A stretch of DNA of 64,000 nucleotides. Source: Xanthocytophaga flava. Its GTDB lineage: Bacteria > Bacteroidota > Bacteroidia > Cytophagales > 172606-1. Shown one piece after another: positions 17,794 to 26,489 of this stretch (positions within the stretch are counted from its first letter, which is position 1; every line of letters begins with the position of its first letter). The position numbers were made by a program, and so were the translations under genes. The DNA is taken from the NCBI GenBank assembly GCA_030068525.1, contig JASJOS010000005.1, forward strand, positions 577,137 through 641,136, read 5' to 3'. The notes under the pieces were generated by a model. That model searched no databases, had not been told where the DNA came from, and worked only from the letters and a program-made list of their open reading frames with translations.

Positions 17794-18231
17794 TTATTTG
17801 TGGTCATAATTTACCATCCATTGAATACCAAACTTATCATTAAACATACCAAAATAACCACCCCAGAAAGTTTTTTGTAGTGGCATAGTGATGGTCCCAC
17901 CTTCTGATAATCCGTTGAAAAGCTTGTCAGCTTCTGCTTCACTATCTGTACCAATCGCAACAGAAAAATTATTGCCTTCCGTAAGTGTTTGTCCATACGC
18001 TTCTAATACATCTGTTCCCATTAGAATAGCATTTGGCCCAATAGGTAAAGAGACATGCATAATTTTTTCCCTGTCATCTTCAGTAAGATTCGTTTTCGCT
18101 TCAGTCTCCATTTCTGGTACCTCCTTGTAGCGTTGTAATGATACAAACTCACCACCAAATACAGACTTGTAGAAAAGGAAGGCTTCTTCCGTGTTGCCAT
18201 TGAAATTTAGATAAGGATTGATTGTGGCCAT
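17794..18231 (-). CDS. PhnB-like VOC family protein
   Basis: The 145-residue product starts MATINPYLNFNGNTEEAFLFY and contains YKSVFGGEF, HVSLPIGPNAILMGTD and WGGYFGMFNDKFGIQW, the hallmarks of PhnB/YjdN-type VOC proteins. These are small cytosolic proteins of unproven activity; E. coli PhnB lies in the phosphonate locus but is not needed for it. No phn genes are here. A well-formed Bacteroidota promoter lies 100 bases upstream. Confidence 0.9.
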   Translation of the reverse strand: MATINPYLNFNGNTEEAFLFYKSVFGGEFVSLQRYKEVPEMETEAKTNLTEDDREKIMHVSLPIGPNAILMGTDVLEAYGQTLTEGNNFSVAIGTDSEAEADKLFNGLSEGGTITMPLQKTFWGGYFGMFNDKFGIQWMVNYDHK

Positions 18232-18331
18232 GTTGTTAGTTGTTTAAATGGTTTAGTATAGGAATAATAAATTTAGATCTCAGCATTGTCTTATGTTTGT
18301 CAACGAACAATACCGGTTCCTAAAATCGAGA

Positions 18332-18361
18332 CAAATATACACATAATGTTCTCACTACAAA
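18332..18361 (-). promoter_or_regulatory. Bacteroidota promoter of the PhnB-like gene
   Basis: On the minus strand TTTG (18361-18358), an 18-base spacer, then TATATTTG (18339-18332) match the sigma-ABfr consensus TTTG-N19-TAnnTTTG. It lies about 100 bases before the ATG at 18231 and is the best-formed promoter in the window. Confidence 0.7.
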
Positions 18362-18462
18362 CACTTTTGTTTTCTTTACAAACATACTACTGATAAATGA
18401 TTTTGTGCAGGTGTAAATACGACAAACTGAAGGGGCAATCATGACAAATCTCCTCTACAGAT

Positions 18463-18502
18463 AATGCGATTGCTATTGTCAATAGACAATAGCAATCGCA
18501 TT
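18463..18502 (-). terminator. Long perfect hairpin after rsgA
   Basis: An 18-bp perfect stem (18463-18480 with 18485-18502, core GCGATTGCTATTGTC) with a four-base loop starts 12 bases past the rsgA stop. No T run follows it on the minus strand, so it may act as an RNA 3'-end stabiliser or a terminator of unusual form. Confidence 0.7.
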
Positions 18503-18513
18503 AAAAATCACTC

Positions 18514-19575
18514 TTAGTATTTGCCCTTTTTACGATGCATACTGGCTTCTCGGGATAACCTGCCTGCCAGTTTATTTCGTCTCCTTCTCTCATCAGCGCT
18601 AAGATTAAATCGCTGACTTTCTTTTGTCAGTTTCAGATAACTTTGATATACCAATAAGGGAAGCTCACCAGTATGAATAGCTTCTCTAACTGCACATCCA
18701 GGCTCATCCTGATGAGTACAGTCATGAAAATGACAATGAAGAGCCAGTTCTTCCAGTTGAGGATGCTGCAATCCAACTGCATTCTCTTGATCCGCAGTAA
18801 CTCCAAATTCCCGCATACCAGGAGTATCAAGCATTAGACTGCCATTGGGAAGTAAAATTAAATTTCGGGTAGTAGTTGTATGCTTTCCTTTGTTATTCGA
18901 CGTACTAACACATCCTGCTAATTGAATTTCTGTACCCATTAGTGTATTTAAAAGCGAACTTTTGCCCACTCCTGAAGAACCCAATAAAACATAAGTTTTC
19001 CCTGCATGCAGATATAGATTTTGTAATTCTTCCAGCCCTTGCCCTGTTTGAATACTTGTTAGAATAACCGGACATGTATATCCCAATTGGATTACTTGCT
19101 CAAGGTAGTATTCCGGATTACTAACCAGATCACATTTGGTAAGAATTACAAGAGGTGAAATGTCTAAGGAACATATTTGATACAGATACCTTTGTAAACG
19201 CATTAAGTTAAAGTCACGGTCCAGTCCCTGAAGTATCCAAGCCTGATCAATATTGGTAGCAAGAACCTGTTTTTCTATAGGTTTGCCAGGTGCTTTTCGT
19301 GAAAGTTCATTTTGTCGTGGAAGTACATCAACAATATAACCCATATCGCCTGTAGCTATAAATACAACCCAATCTCCGACTTTGGGTAAATCCCAGGCTT
19401 CTTTGCTATTTAAAAGTGAGCCGGCAGCTTCTCCTTCGATGTATCCTGTCTCGGTTATAATCAGATATCTCTGGCCAAATACTGTACATATCCTGCCAAC
19501 AGACTCAGATAAAAAATGTGCTAAATAGTTTTTTTCAAAAAACGGATTCCATCCGTATTGAGTTAGAAATGACAT
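18514..19575 (-). CDS. rsgA: Ribosome small-subunit-dependent GTPase A
   Basis: RsgA (YjeQ) is a circularly permuted GTPase that proofreads late 30S assembly. The 353-residue product has an OB fold at 1-70 (VGDWVVFI), then the permuted GTPase order: ILTKCD (G4), LGSSGVGKSSLLN (G1), KGKHTTTTR (G2), MLDTPGMREFG (G3). A C-terminal zinc knuckle reads CHFHDCTHQDEPGC. The start at 19575 (MSFLTQYGWN) fits the family; 44 extra upstream codons do not. It stands alone on the minus strand. Confidence 0.95.
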   Translation of the reverse strand: MSFLTQYGWNPFFEKNYLAHFLSESVGRICTVFGQRYLIITETGYIEGEAAGSLLNSKEAWDLPKVGDWVVFIATGDMGYIVDVLPRQNELSRKAPGKPIEKQVLATNIDQAWILQGLDRDFNLMRLQRYLYQICSLDISPLVILTKCDLVSNPEYYLEQVIQLGYTCPVILTSIQTGQGLEELQNLYLHAGKTYVLLGSSGVGKSSLLNTLMGTEIQLAGCVSTSNNKGKHTTTTRNLILLPNGSLMLDTPGMREFGVTADQENAVGLQHPQLEELALHCHFHDCTHQDEPGCAVREAIHTGELPLLVYQSYLKLTKESQRFNLSADERRRRNKLAGRLSREASMHRKKGKY

Positions 19576-19898
19576 TGTAAAAAATGAAATAAGGAATCCA
19601 TACAAGAAGTCTGCGGGAATGCGATTACTTGCATCTGATTCAGGTGAATGAAAGAATAGAAATAATAGAAGGCAATAGTTACACTGGCTCTCAAATGAAA
19701 GCTTCAAGGATAGAGGGTTATCCCAGTGTTAGGCTACCGATATTCCGGCAGCAAAGAGGCAATATGTATTGGAGATCAGCAACATACAGGTACAAAGATA
19801 AACAATTTGTGAAAATTGCAAAACAAATTGGAAGATCTGTGAACAAATGAAATAATCTCCATAACTGGGTTTTCAATTCATACTTATCGAATATATCA

Positions 19899-22800
19899 TT
19901 AGGCTTGTTCACTAACTGAAGTTGTTTCTTTTGGCATACCTGCCTTTTTTTGCAACTGAATAGTGAAGGTAGTACCTTTGTTTACTTCGCTTTCTACCTG
20001 AATACTTCCTCGCATAGATTCTACTTGAGTTTTAATCATGTATAAACCAATACCTTTTCCGGGTATATGGGTATGGAATCGTTTAAAAGGGCTAAATATC
20101 TGGTTCTTCTTAGTTGTAAGGTCTATACCGGAGCCATTATCCTGAAATATAAGAATAATAGTAGTATCATCTTCGTAACTGGACACATGTATTTCCAGAG
20201 GAACATCTTCTTGTCTGTATTTGATAGCGTTACCAATCAAGTTCAGAAATATGTTATGGATATAGGCAGGGACAAGGTAAGCTCTTGACATAGTCAGATT
20301 TTCATGAATCCGCACACCGGATTTCTGAATTTCTTCTGCCAGAAGGATTTTAGTATCATATAGAATAGACTTTAGTTCTACCCATTCATACAGTGATTCT
20401 GCGTCTTTCTGATGATCCAGCAAGATACTTAGATCCTGAATCATCTCATCCAGTTTATGAATAACCTCTCCTGTCTTCTCCATAATCACTGTATTAAATG
20501 GATCAGCAGGATCTTCTGTGTTAAATACCGAACATAGACCTAATAAGGTGGCAACCGGAGATCGAAAATTATGACTGGTAATAAAAGCAAACTGTTCCAG
20601 CCTTCGGTTTTTGTTAATCAACTCTTCTGTCCTTTCTTCAACCAGTTGTTCCAGTAGCAAGTGAGATTTTTCCAGCAAAGCGTTCTTTTCTTCAATGGTG
20701 TTCTTCTGCTGACTCAGAATATCTCTTTGTTCAGCTAACTCTTCCTTTTGTTGCTCTATCTTATGAGTACGTTCCAATACTCTGTTTTCCAATATCCGGT
20801 TCTGCTTTCGGATAGTATTTGTTTTGACTGTATACCAGATGGATACAAGTAAAATAATACAGCCTATCAGACCTATGCGGAACCAGAAGGTTTTCCACCA
20901 GGGTGGGATGATGATAAGCTGAACAGACGTCCCTTTTTCATTCCAGATGCCGTCATTATTAGATGCTTTTACACGAAAAGTATAGGTACCCGGATCAAGG
21001 TTGGTATAGGTGACATGTCGGTTATTCCCTACATAGTTCCAGACCTTGTCAAAACCTTCCAGCATATAGGCATATTTGTTCTTTTGTGGAATGGTAAAGT
21101 TGAGTGCTACAAATTCGAATGAAATAACAGAAGCATCATGAGGCAGTGTAACAGAAGTACTTTCGCCAATTATTTTTTGTAAAGGAGAATCTACTCCACC
21201 TACCTGCACAGATTTATTAAATATCTGGAAGTCGGTAAGATATACAGGTGGAATAACCGGATTCTCCTGAATACTATCTGGATAAAAGACAGTGAAACCA
21301 TTGGTTCCCCCAAAATATAATTCGCCCGTTGCACTATGCAGAGATGCACGATTAAATTCATTGCTTTGTAAACCATCTTCCTGTGTATACACACGAAGCA
21401 CTTTAGTGACAGGATTAAATTTACAAAGCCCTTTTTTTGTAGATATCCATAGATTACCACGAGTATCCTCCTGGATATCCATAACTGCATTACTAGGTAA
21501 GCCATTCTGAATGGAATACCTGCTGAAACTGTTGGTATGAGGATCAAATTTATTTAACCCCCCGCTACTTCCTATCCAGATAATCCCCTTCCTATCTTCA
21601 AAAAGAGAGTAAACGTCATTACTTGTCAGGCTTTCTTTGTCCTTATCATCATGATAATATCTGATGAATTTATTTGTTTCGGGGGTAAAGCGAGTAAGTC
21701 CATCACCCAATGTTCCTATCCAGATAGTACCCTGCTGATCCGGTAATACAACCTGGATATAATCAGAACTCAAACTATTGGAATCTGTTGCATTATGCCG
21801 ATAAGAGGTAAAACTATTTTTTTTAGGATCATATTGGGTAAGTCCACCTCCATATTCACCAAACCATATCATACCTTTTCTATCTTTTTTGATAGAATAG
21901 GGATAATTGGAATGAAAAGGTGCATTGGCAGGTTGATTAGGGGTATACTGATATCGGGTAAATTTTTTCCTGTCAGCGCTAATTTTGGTTACTCCTCCCT
22001 CCCATGCACCCGTCCATACATTATTAAAGTCATCCACCAGCACTGAGGTCATAAAGTTACCCAGAATGCTATTTGAATTTTTAGGATTTTGTACATAATG
22101 GGTAAATGTTCTTTTTTTAGGGTCAAAACAGTTAATTCCTCCCCCATCTGTTGCCACCCATACCAACCCTTCTGCATCCTGTGAAAAGTCATTTACCATA
22201 TTATGGCTCAATCCGGAAAGAGATGAAGGGAGGTAATGATAAGAGTTAAACTTTTTCTGGTAGCTGTCAACCCAGTTGATACCTCCGCCAAATGTACCAA
22301 CCCACATATTCTGGTGAGAGTCTCTATAGATAGAGTAAACAGATGGACTACTCAAGCTGGTAGGGTCCTGTTGGTCTGGCAAATAATGATTAAACTTCTT
22401 CCCATCAAATACATCCATACCACCATTTTCTGTACCAATCCAAAGATGACCCAGAGCATCTTCATTTAGTGAAAGTATTACATTGTGTCCAATGGAGCGA
22501 GGATTAAGAAGATCATGCTGGTAATGAATGAATCCGTTTTTCTTTTCGTTCAGGCAGTCCAATCCCCCATTTGTACCTATCCATAGTTTACCTGTATGAT
22601 CTTCAAAAACACGTCTTACATAATTGTGAATAAGACTTGTTTTTTGTTCCTCATTATGTTGGTAGTGAATAAACTGATTTCGGGCCTGGTCAAACAGGTC
22701 TAGTCCTCCATTATCAGTACCTATCCAGATATTGCCTCGCGAGTCTTCAAATAGACAAGTTATCTCATTATCTGCTAAACTGTTCGGAACATTGAGCTGA

Positions 22801-23336
22801 TGAATGTAACTGGTAAATGTATTAGTGACGGGATTGAATTTGTTTAATCCGCCTCCGTTAGTACCTATCCATATTACCCCCTTTTTATCGACAAGGATAC
22901 TGCTTGCATTGTTATTACTTAGACTGTTTTTGTTACTTTTATCTGAGAGGTATTGAACAAAATGCTCCTGACTTGTCACAAATTTACTGATTCCAGCTCC
23001 AGCTGTGGCAACCCAAAAGTTGTGCTCTCTATCTTCCACAATACTCATTACCCGATTACCGCTGATACTATGAATATCGTTTGCATCATTCTGGTAAACA
23101 GTAAATTTATATCCATCATATTTGTCTAACCCATCATCTGTAGCAAACCACATATACCCTTTGCTATCTTGTAAAATGCAATTAATGGTACTTTGTGAAA
23201 GTCCATCCGCTACAGACAGATGTCTGAAATGTAATAACCTGTGATGACCATAACTTACGATGTAAAAAAATATAAACACACTGGCTACTATCCATTTTCT
23301 TGCCTGTAACCAACTACTTTTTTGAGTGTGTTTCAT
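19899..23336 (-). CDS. Periplasmic beta-propeller (reg_prop/Y_Y_Y) sensor histidine kinase
   Basis: The 1145-residue product senses in the periplasm and signals in the cytoplasm. Order: signal/anchor helix (ARKWIVASVFIFFYIVS), about 14 two-component-regulator propeller repeats with the phrase IWIGTNGGGLNKF or close, a Y_Y_Y domain (YAYMLEGFDKVWNYVGN), one membrane helix (IGLIGCIILLVSIWYTV), a long coiled coil, then a kinase with phospho-acceptor H922 in TSHNFRSP, N box NLIGNAIKY, DNGSGID and GKGIGLYM. Hybrid systems of this type in Bacteroides end in a receiver and an AraC domain that switch on polysaccharide-use genes. This one has neither, so its partner must be encoded elsewhere. Start 23336 is chosen for the signal segment. 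Confidence 0.9.
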   Translation of the reverse strand: MKHTQKSSWLQARKWIVASVFIFFYIVSYGHHRLLHFRHLSVADGLSQSTINCILQDSKGYMWFATDDGLDKYDGYKFTVYQNDANDIHSISGNRVMSIVEDREHNFWVATAGAGISKFVTSQEHFVQYLSDKSNKNSLSNNNASSILVDKKGVIWIGTNGGGLNKFNPVTNTFTSYIHQLNVPNSLADNEITCLFEDSRGNIWIGTDNGGLDLFDQARNQFIHYQHNEEQKTSLIHNYVRRVFEDHTGKLWIGTNGGLDCLNEKKNGFIHYQHDLLNPRSIGHNVILSLNEDALGHLWIGTENGGMDVFDGKKFNHYLPDQQDPTSLSSPSVYSIYRDSHQNMWVGTFGGGINWVDSYQKKFNSYHYLPSSLSGLSHNMVNDFSQDAEGLVWVATDGGGINCFDPKKRTFTHYVQNPKNSNSILGNFMTSVLVDDFNNVWTGAWEGGVTKISADRKKFTRYQYTPNQPANAPFHSNYPYSIKKDRKGMIWFGEYGGGLTQYDPKKNSFTSYRHNATDSNSLSSDYIQVVLPDQQGTIWIGTLGDGLTRFTPETNKFIRYYHDDKDKESLTSNDVYSLFEDRKGIIWIGSSGGLNKFDPHTNSFSRYSIQNGLPSNAVMDIQEDTRGNLWISTKKGLCKFNPVTKVLRVYTQEDGLQSNEFNRASLHSATGELYFGGTNGFTVFYPDSIQENPVIPPVYLTDFQIFNKSVQVGGVDSPLQKIIGESTSVTLPHDASVISFEFVALNFTIPQKNKYAYMLEGFDKVWNYVGNNRHVTYTNLDPGTYTFRVKASNNDGIWNEKGTSVQLIIIPPWWKTFWFRIGLIGCIILLVSIWYTVKTNTIRKQNRILENRVLERTHKIEQQKEELAEQRDILSQQKNTIEEKNALLEKSHLLLEQLVEERTEELINKNRRLEQFAFITSHNFRSPVATLLGLCSVFNTEDPADPFNTVIMEKTGEVIHKLDEMIQDLSILLDHQKDAESLYEWVELKSILYDTKILLAEEIQKSGVRIHENLTMSRAYLVPAYIHNIFLNLIGNAIKYRQEDVPLEIHVSSYEDDTTIILIFQDNGSGIDLTTKKNQIFSPFKRFHTHIPGKGIGLYMIKTQVESMRGSIQVESEVNKGTTFTIQLQKKAGMPKETTSVSEQA

Positions 23337-23668
23337 ATGTTTTAGCCCAATCAGAAACAAATAAGGATTTTGCTGTGTGATTGTATATCCAACAGATCTA
23401 TACCTGATTAATAGTTCTTTTTTATTTATAAACAACTTTAAGAAGGCTGTTTTTGGCTGGAGATTAATTGCTCGCAGAAATTTAGTGGTTTGTACTTATT
23501 ATATACTTATCTGATTAAGTCTGTAACCTTTTCCCTGCTAAGAATTTTGTATTTTCTGTCGGCAAGAAAGTTAATAGAAAAGTGGGATAGAATGAATAGC
23601 CTAAAATAGCATTCTAAAAATTACAGGCAATTTTACTTAGTGTGTTTACTGTTCCTGTATAATTAAAA

Positions 23669-23702
23669 AACCACAGGCAATACATACCATTGCCTGTGGT
23701 TT
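23669..23702 (-). terminator. Terminator of the small membrane-peptide gene
   Basis: Stem AAACCACAGGCAA/TTGCCTGTGGTTT (about 23668-23680 with 23690-23702) followed on the minus strand by a T run. It begins four bases past the stop of the 34-codon frame. Confidence 0.8.
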
Positions 23703-23705
23703 CAA

Positions 23706-23810
23706 TTATCCTATATGATGTTCTGTATTACGAATTACGAGACCCACAAAAAGAATAAAGCATCCAATTAATATGAGAGTTGCCATAGCGATATTCTTTA
23801 AATAATACAT
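23706..23810 (-). CDS. Candidate single-pass membrane peptide, 34 residues
   Basis: This frame is too short for routine calling. It reads MYYLKNIAM, then a hydrophobic helix ATLILIGCFILFVGLVI, then RNTEHHIG. A basic-before/charged-after layout fits a single membrane span. A second in-frame ATG at 23786 gives a 26-residue form. A well-formed terminator begins four bases after the stop, which is the main reason to believe it is expressed. No family is recognised. Neighbours are a sensor kinase and an unknown gene, which give no hint of role. Confidence 0.5.
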   Translation of the reverse strand: MYYLKNIAMATLILIGCFILFVGLVIRNTEHHIG

Positions 23811-24024
23811 TCAATATAATAGATATATCCAAAATCTGTGCCAGTAGTATCGTCGCTACTTTTTCTTTTTTACTAAGAACGATTAGATAAGAAAAATATT
23901 GGTGTGATGTTTAGTCATTTTATGTACTTTAGTAGATCGTTCGTAACATATTGCTTATGAACAATTTAGTAAAATAAGCAATATGTTTACGATTTGACCA
24001 TTATACTTCACCTATATATAATCG

Positions 24025-24429
24025 ATGAATATACATATTGATGATATTCCGCTTAGTATAGAAGACATTCCTGACTTGTCTATTATCCAATATCATGTCG
24101 TACGAAATAGCTATGAGAATGGTGTGTATGGTGATTGTTCACAGGAGTGTGAAGATTCTGTATCCTTTCAGATATACCTTTATCCGGATGTAATTTTGCG
24201 TCATCCAGTAGTGTATATTTCTGTAAAGGGTACTAAAAATAAGGATAAGGAAATTTATTTAGGTGATCTGTATCTCCCATTCAGAGTATTTGAACAACAG
24301 TTCGAATGTAGAAGTCGAATGCCGGAGTTTGAAGTAATATACCCGGATCAGTTTAGGCAAGAATTGACATGGCTATTGCTTAAACACAAGGAAGTTATTC
24401 AGAAAATGGATAACTGGCTTATTACTTAA
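24025..24429 (+). CDS. Hypothetical protein, 134 residues
   Basis: Not recognised. The product begins MNIHIDDIPLSIEDIPDLSI, is acidic and soluble, with four cysteines (two in GDCSQECEDS) and a C-terminal helix rich in K and W. No signal peptide. Its end overlaps the end of the convergent gene by eight bases. The clean start and balanced composition support a real gene. Confidence 0.55.
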   Translation: MNIHIDDIPLSIEDIPDLSIIQYHVVRNSYENGVYGDCSQECEDSVSFQIYLYPDVILRHPVVYISVKGTKNKDKEIYLGDLYLPFRVFEQQFECRSRMPEFEVIYPDQFRQELTWLLLKHKEVIQKMDNWLIT

Positions 24430-24790
24430 GTATCAACAGGAGTATCAATAAGAACACAACCAACCCCGAGACAACTATAAGGACATTGATACGTTTGTTT
24501 AGTTGTTCAAATTGTCCCTGAATCTTCTCAATAGCCCATACGGCATCATCTGTATTGCTAGACTCTATAGCTGCCAGAATGGCTGGATATAGAGTTCGTA
24601 GTTTTTCGAACTCCTGATCCGAAAGCTCCTCATTTGACATAGGCAATCTAGCCATAAGTTCTATCAAGGTTTTGGAAGATGCCTTTGTTATAGCCAATGT
24701 CCATTGTATAAACAAAGGGGAGTCTCCGGGTGCAGTAAGAAGTTGCAACGAAAGTTGAATGAGTTCTTCAACAGTGAGAGGTTTGACCAT
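24422..24790 (-). CDS. Hypothetical tail-anchored protein, 122 residues
   Basis: Not recognised. From ATG 24790 (MVKPLTVEELIQLSLQLL) the product has a helical soluble part of about 95 residues and one C-terminal membrane helix (VLIVVSGLVVFLLILLLIL) ending in K. That is a tail-anchor layout. The frame extends to 24841 without support. Its 3' end overlaps the convergent gene by eight bases. Confidence 0.6.
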   Translation of the reverse strand: MVKPLTVEELIQLSLQLLTAPGDSPLFIQWTLAITKASSKTLIELMARLPMSNEELSDQEFEKLRTLYPAILAAIESSNTDDAVWAIEKIQGQFEQLNKRINVLIVVSGLVVFLLILLLILK

Positions 24791-24879
24791 GTTGTTTGTA
24801 ATCAAACTGTTTGTTCTAAGATGTATAAAGCTATAATACAATAAATTTAATCAGATATCAAAGATAAAATTCATGGACA

Positions 24880-24916
24880 AAAAAATCCCTCAATACCTTT
24901 ATGAGCATTGAGGGAT
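24880..24916 (-). terminator. Terminator of the NeuB-like gene
   Basis: Stem ATCCCTCAAT (24885-24894) with ATTGAGGGAT (24907-24916), then a T run on the minus strand, 22 bases past the stop at 24939. Confidence 0.85.
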
Positions 24917-24938
24917 CAGCAATCAGATTTGGTATTTC

Positions 24939-26438
24939 TTAAAACTCTTCCAGCACTGTTTTACGTTGCATAGGATCTAAAGCAGCAATGCGTTCATCTT
25001 CATAGAATGAGTCGTTACGGAAATGCGTAGTCGAAATTTCTTCAAAGATTGCCCCTTTTTCAGAGCTGAAAGAATGCCATGTTTCCCGTTCTACCAGCAA
25101 CTGATCTCCTGGTTTAAGCGTATATTGACGATCTTCTAACTGTGCCTTCAAGTCACCGTATAACAGTTGGAAAGTTTCTTCTTTCTTTTTGTGTTTATGA
25201 GATGGATGTGACTGGCCTGGCAGAACAACAATTAGTTTTTTGCAGTATTCCCGATTGATGATATTTACAATCAGACAACCTGTAGTGGCGAAGTTTTCCA
25301 GTCCATAATGATGAGAAAGCTCTACTTCATAATTATCACCTAATACAACTCCTGCTTCTGTAAATAACCCCTTAGCCTGATGAATAATACCCCTAATCTG
25401 AGTATATAAATCCGGAGGGTTTGTTTCAAATACCCCTTCATTTACTTTATAGTCTTTTGATGCTTTCCACTTTGCCCGATAACGACCAAATTCTCCTGAA
25501 GTAAGTTGACCCGGCTGGCATGGCATAGCAAAGAAGACGTCATCTGCAGTAATTTCCTGTCCACTTTTTAGGGCTCGCTTAGCGAAGACACCCCTCTTTA
25601 ATGACAATAATGAATCTATTTCTGCCTGTGTTACAGACTTTTCATTATTTCCACAGATCACTTTGGCTTGTAAGGTAGCTGCAATCCACTGATCTACCTG
25701 TTCAGGATTCATTGAGTAGTTATTCAGTTTGATGGTATCTGTTGGCAAACCTACGTGGCGTTCCAGAATCTTAGCTCCTTTAGCAATAGCAATTTTAGCT
25801 ACATCTGTGTTGTCAGGTGCTTCATGGCCTGAATAACCAATGGTTACATCTGGATAACGACGGATTATTTTTTCAAGGAAGTTCAGATGCAATACATCGT
25901 CTGGGCTTGGATAAATGCCCACACAGTGCAATACGGCAAAATCTACAGTACGATGACGCAGGAAGCTAACCAAATTGTCTATTTGCGGCATTAGTAATCC
26001 ACCTGTAGAAGCAATAATGGGTTTCCCGGCTTTAGCTATTTTCTGCAACAAAGGCCAGTCATCTGCACTGGCACTGGCTACTTTAATAATCTCAATACCA
26101 TGTTTCAGAATGATGTCTACAGATTCTTCATCAAATGGAGTACAGATGGTAACAAGTCCTTCTTCACGGGTAGCTTTTACCATTGTATAGTAATCATCCA
26201 GAGACAATTCTGTACTTAGGAAACGGCTAATATGTTTGGCTTCTGTATTGTTGCGGTAATCAGGATGGATAAATGTATCCAGTTGACGATATTGAAACTT
26301 TACAGCTGCATTGATATTGTATTTCCGTTTAATTTTTCCCATCTCCCGGATAATCGCAAGGCCATGATTAACATCGCCCTGGTGATTATTGGCCATCTCG
26401 AATATAAAAAGATCATTAAAAAGAGGATTCATATACAT
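24939..26438 (-). CDS. NeuB-like nonulosonate synthase with SAF and C-terminal cupin domains
   Basis: The 499-residue product condenses phosphoenolpyruvate with an amino or neutral hexose to make a nine-carbon acid. NeuB barrel at about 8-275: FEMANNHQGD, VKFQYRQLDTFIHPDY, CTPFDEESVD, KVASASADDWPLL, STGG, HCVGIYPSP, GYSGHE, ERHVGLP. SAF (antifreeze-like) domain near 285-345: LKRGVFAKRALKSGQEI. A cupin follows at about 380-480 with SHPSHKHKKKEE (H413, H415 region, E420) and WHSF near 454. Plain NeuB proteins are near 345 residues, so the cupin is an added domain, perhaps a sugar isomerase or epimerase. The next gene upstream, 51 bases away, is the matching cytidylyltransferase. Confidence 0.85.
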   Translation of the reverse strand: MYMNPLFNDLFIFEMANNHQGDVNHGLAIIREMGKIKRKYNINAAVKFQYRQLDTFIHPDYRNNTEAKHISRFLSTELSLDDYYTMVKATREEGLVTICTPFDEESVDIILKHGIEIIKVASASADDWPLLQKIAKAGKPIIASTGGLLMPQIDNLVSFLRHRTVDFAVLHCVGIYPSPDDVLHLNFLEKIIRRYPDVTIGYSGHEAPDNTDVAKIAIAKGAKILERHVGLPTDTIKLNNYSMNPEQVDQWIAATLQAKVICGNNEKSVTQAEIDSLLSLKRGVFAKRALKSGQEITADDVFFAMPCQPGQLTSGEFGRYRAKWKASKDYKVNEGVFETNPPDLYTQIRGIIHQAKGLFTEAGVVLGDNYEVELSHHYGLENFATTGCLIVNIINREYCKKLIVVLPGQSHPSHKHKKKEETFQLLYGDLKAQLEDRQYTLKPGDQLLVERETWHSFSSEKGAIFEEISTTHFRNDSFYEDERIAALDPMQRKTVLEEF

Positions 26439-26489
26439 GTAAAGAAGTTAATGGATGAAAAGGCATAGAAGGTATAACGAACTACTAAT

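Larger units (their letters stand above)
23337..24024. other. Intergenic stretch with one small gene and a terminator
   Basis: It holds the 34-residue membrane-peptide frame at 23706-23810 and its hairpin at 23669-23702. The rest is A/T-rich with no further gene seen. Confidence 0.6.

Noticed and set aside
17794..18231. PhnB-like gene as evidence of phosphonate use
   Set aside because: No other phn gene is nearby and PhnB itself is not needed for phosphonate breakdown.
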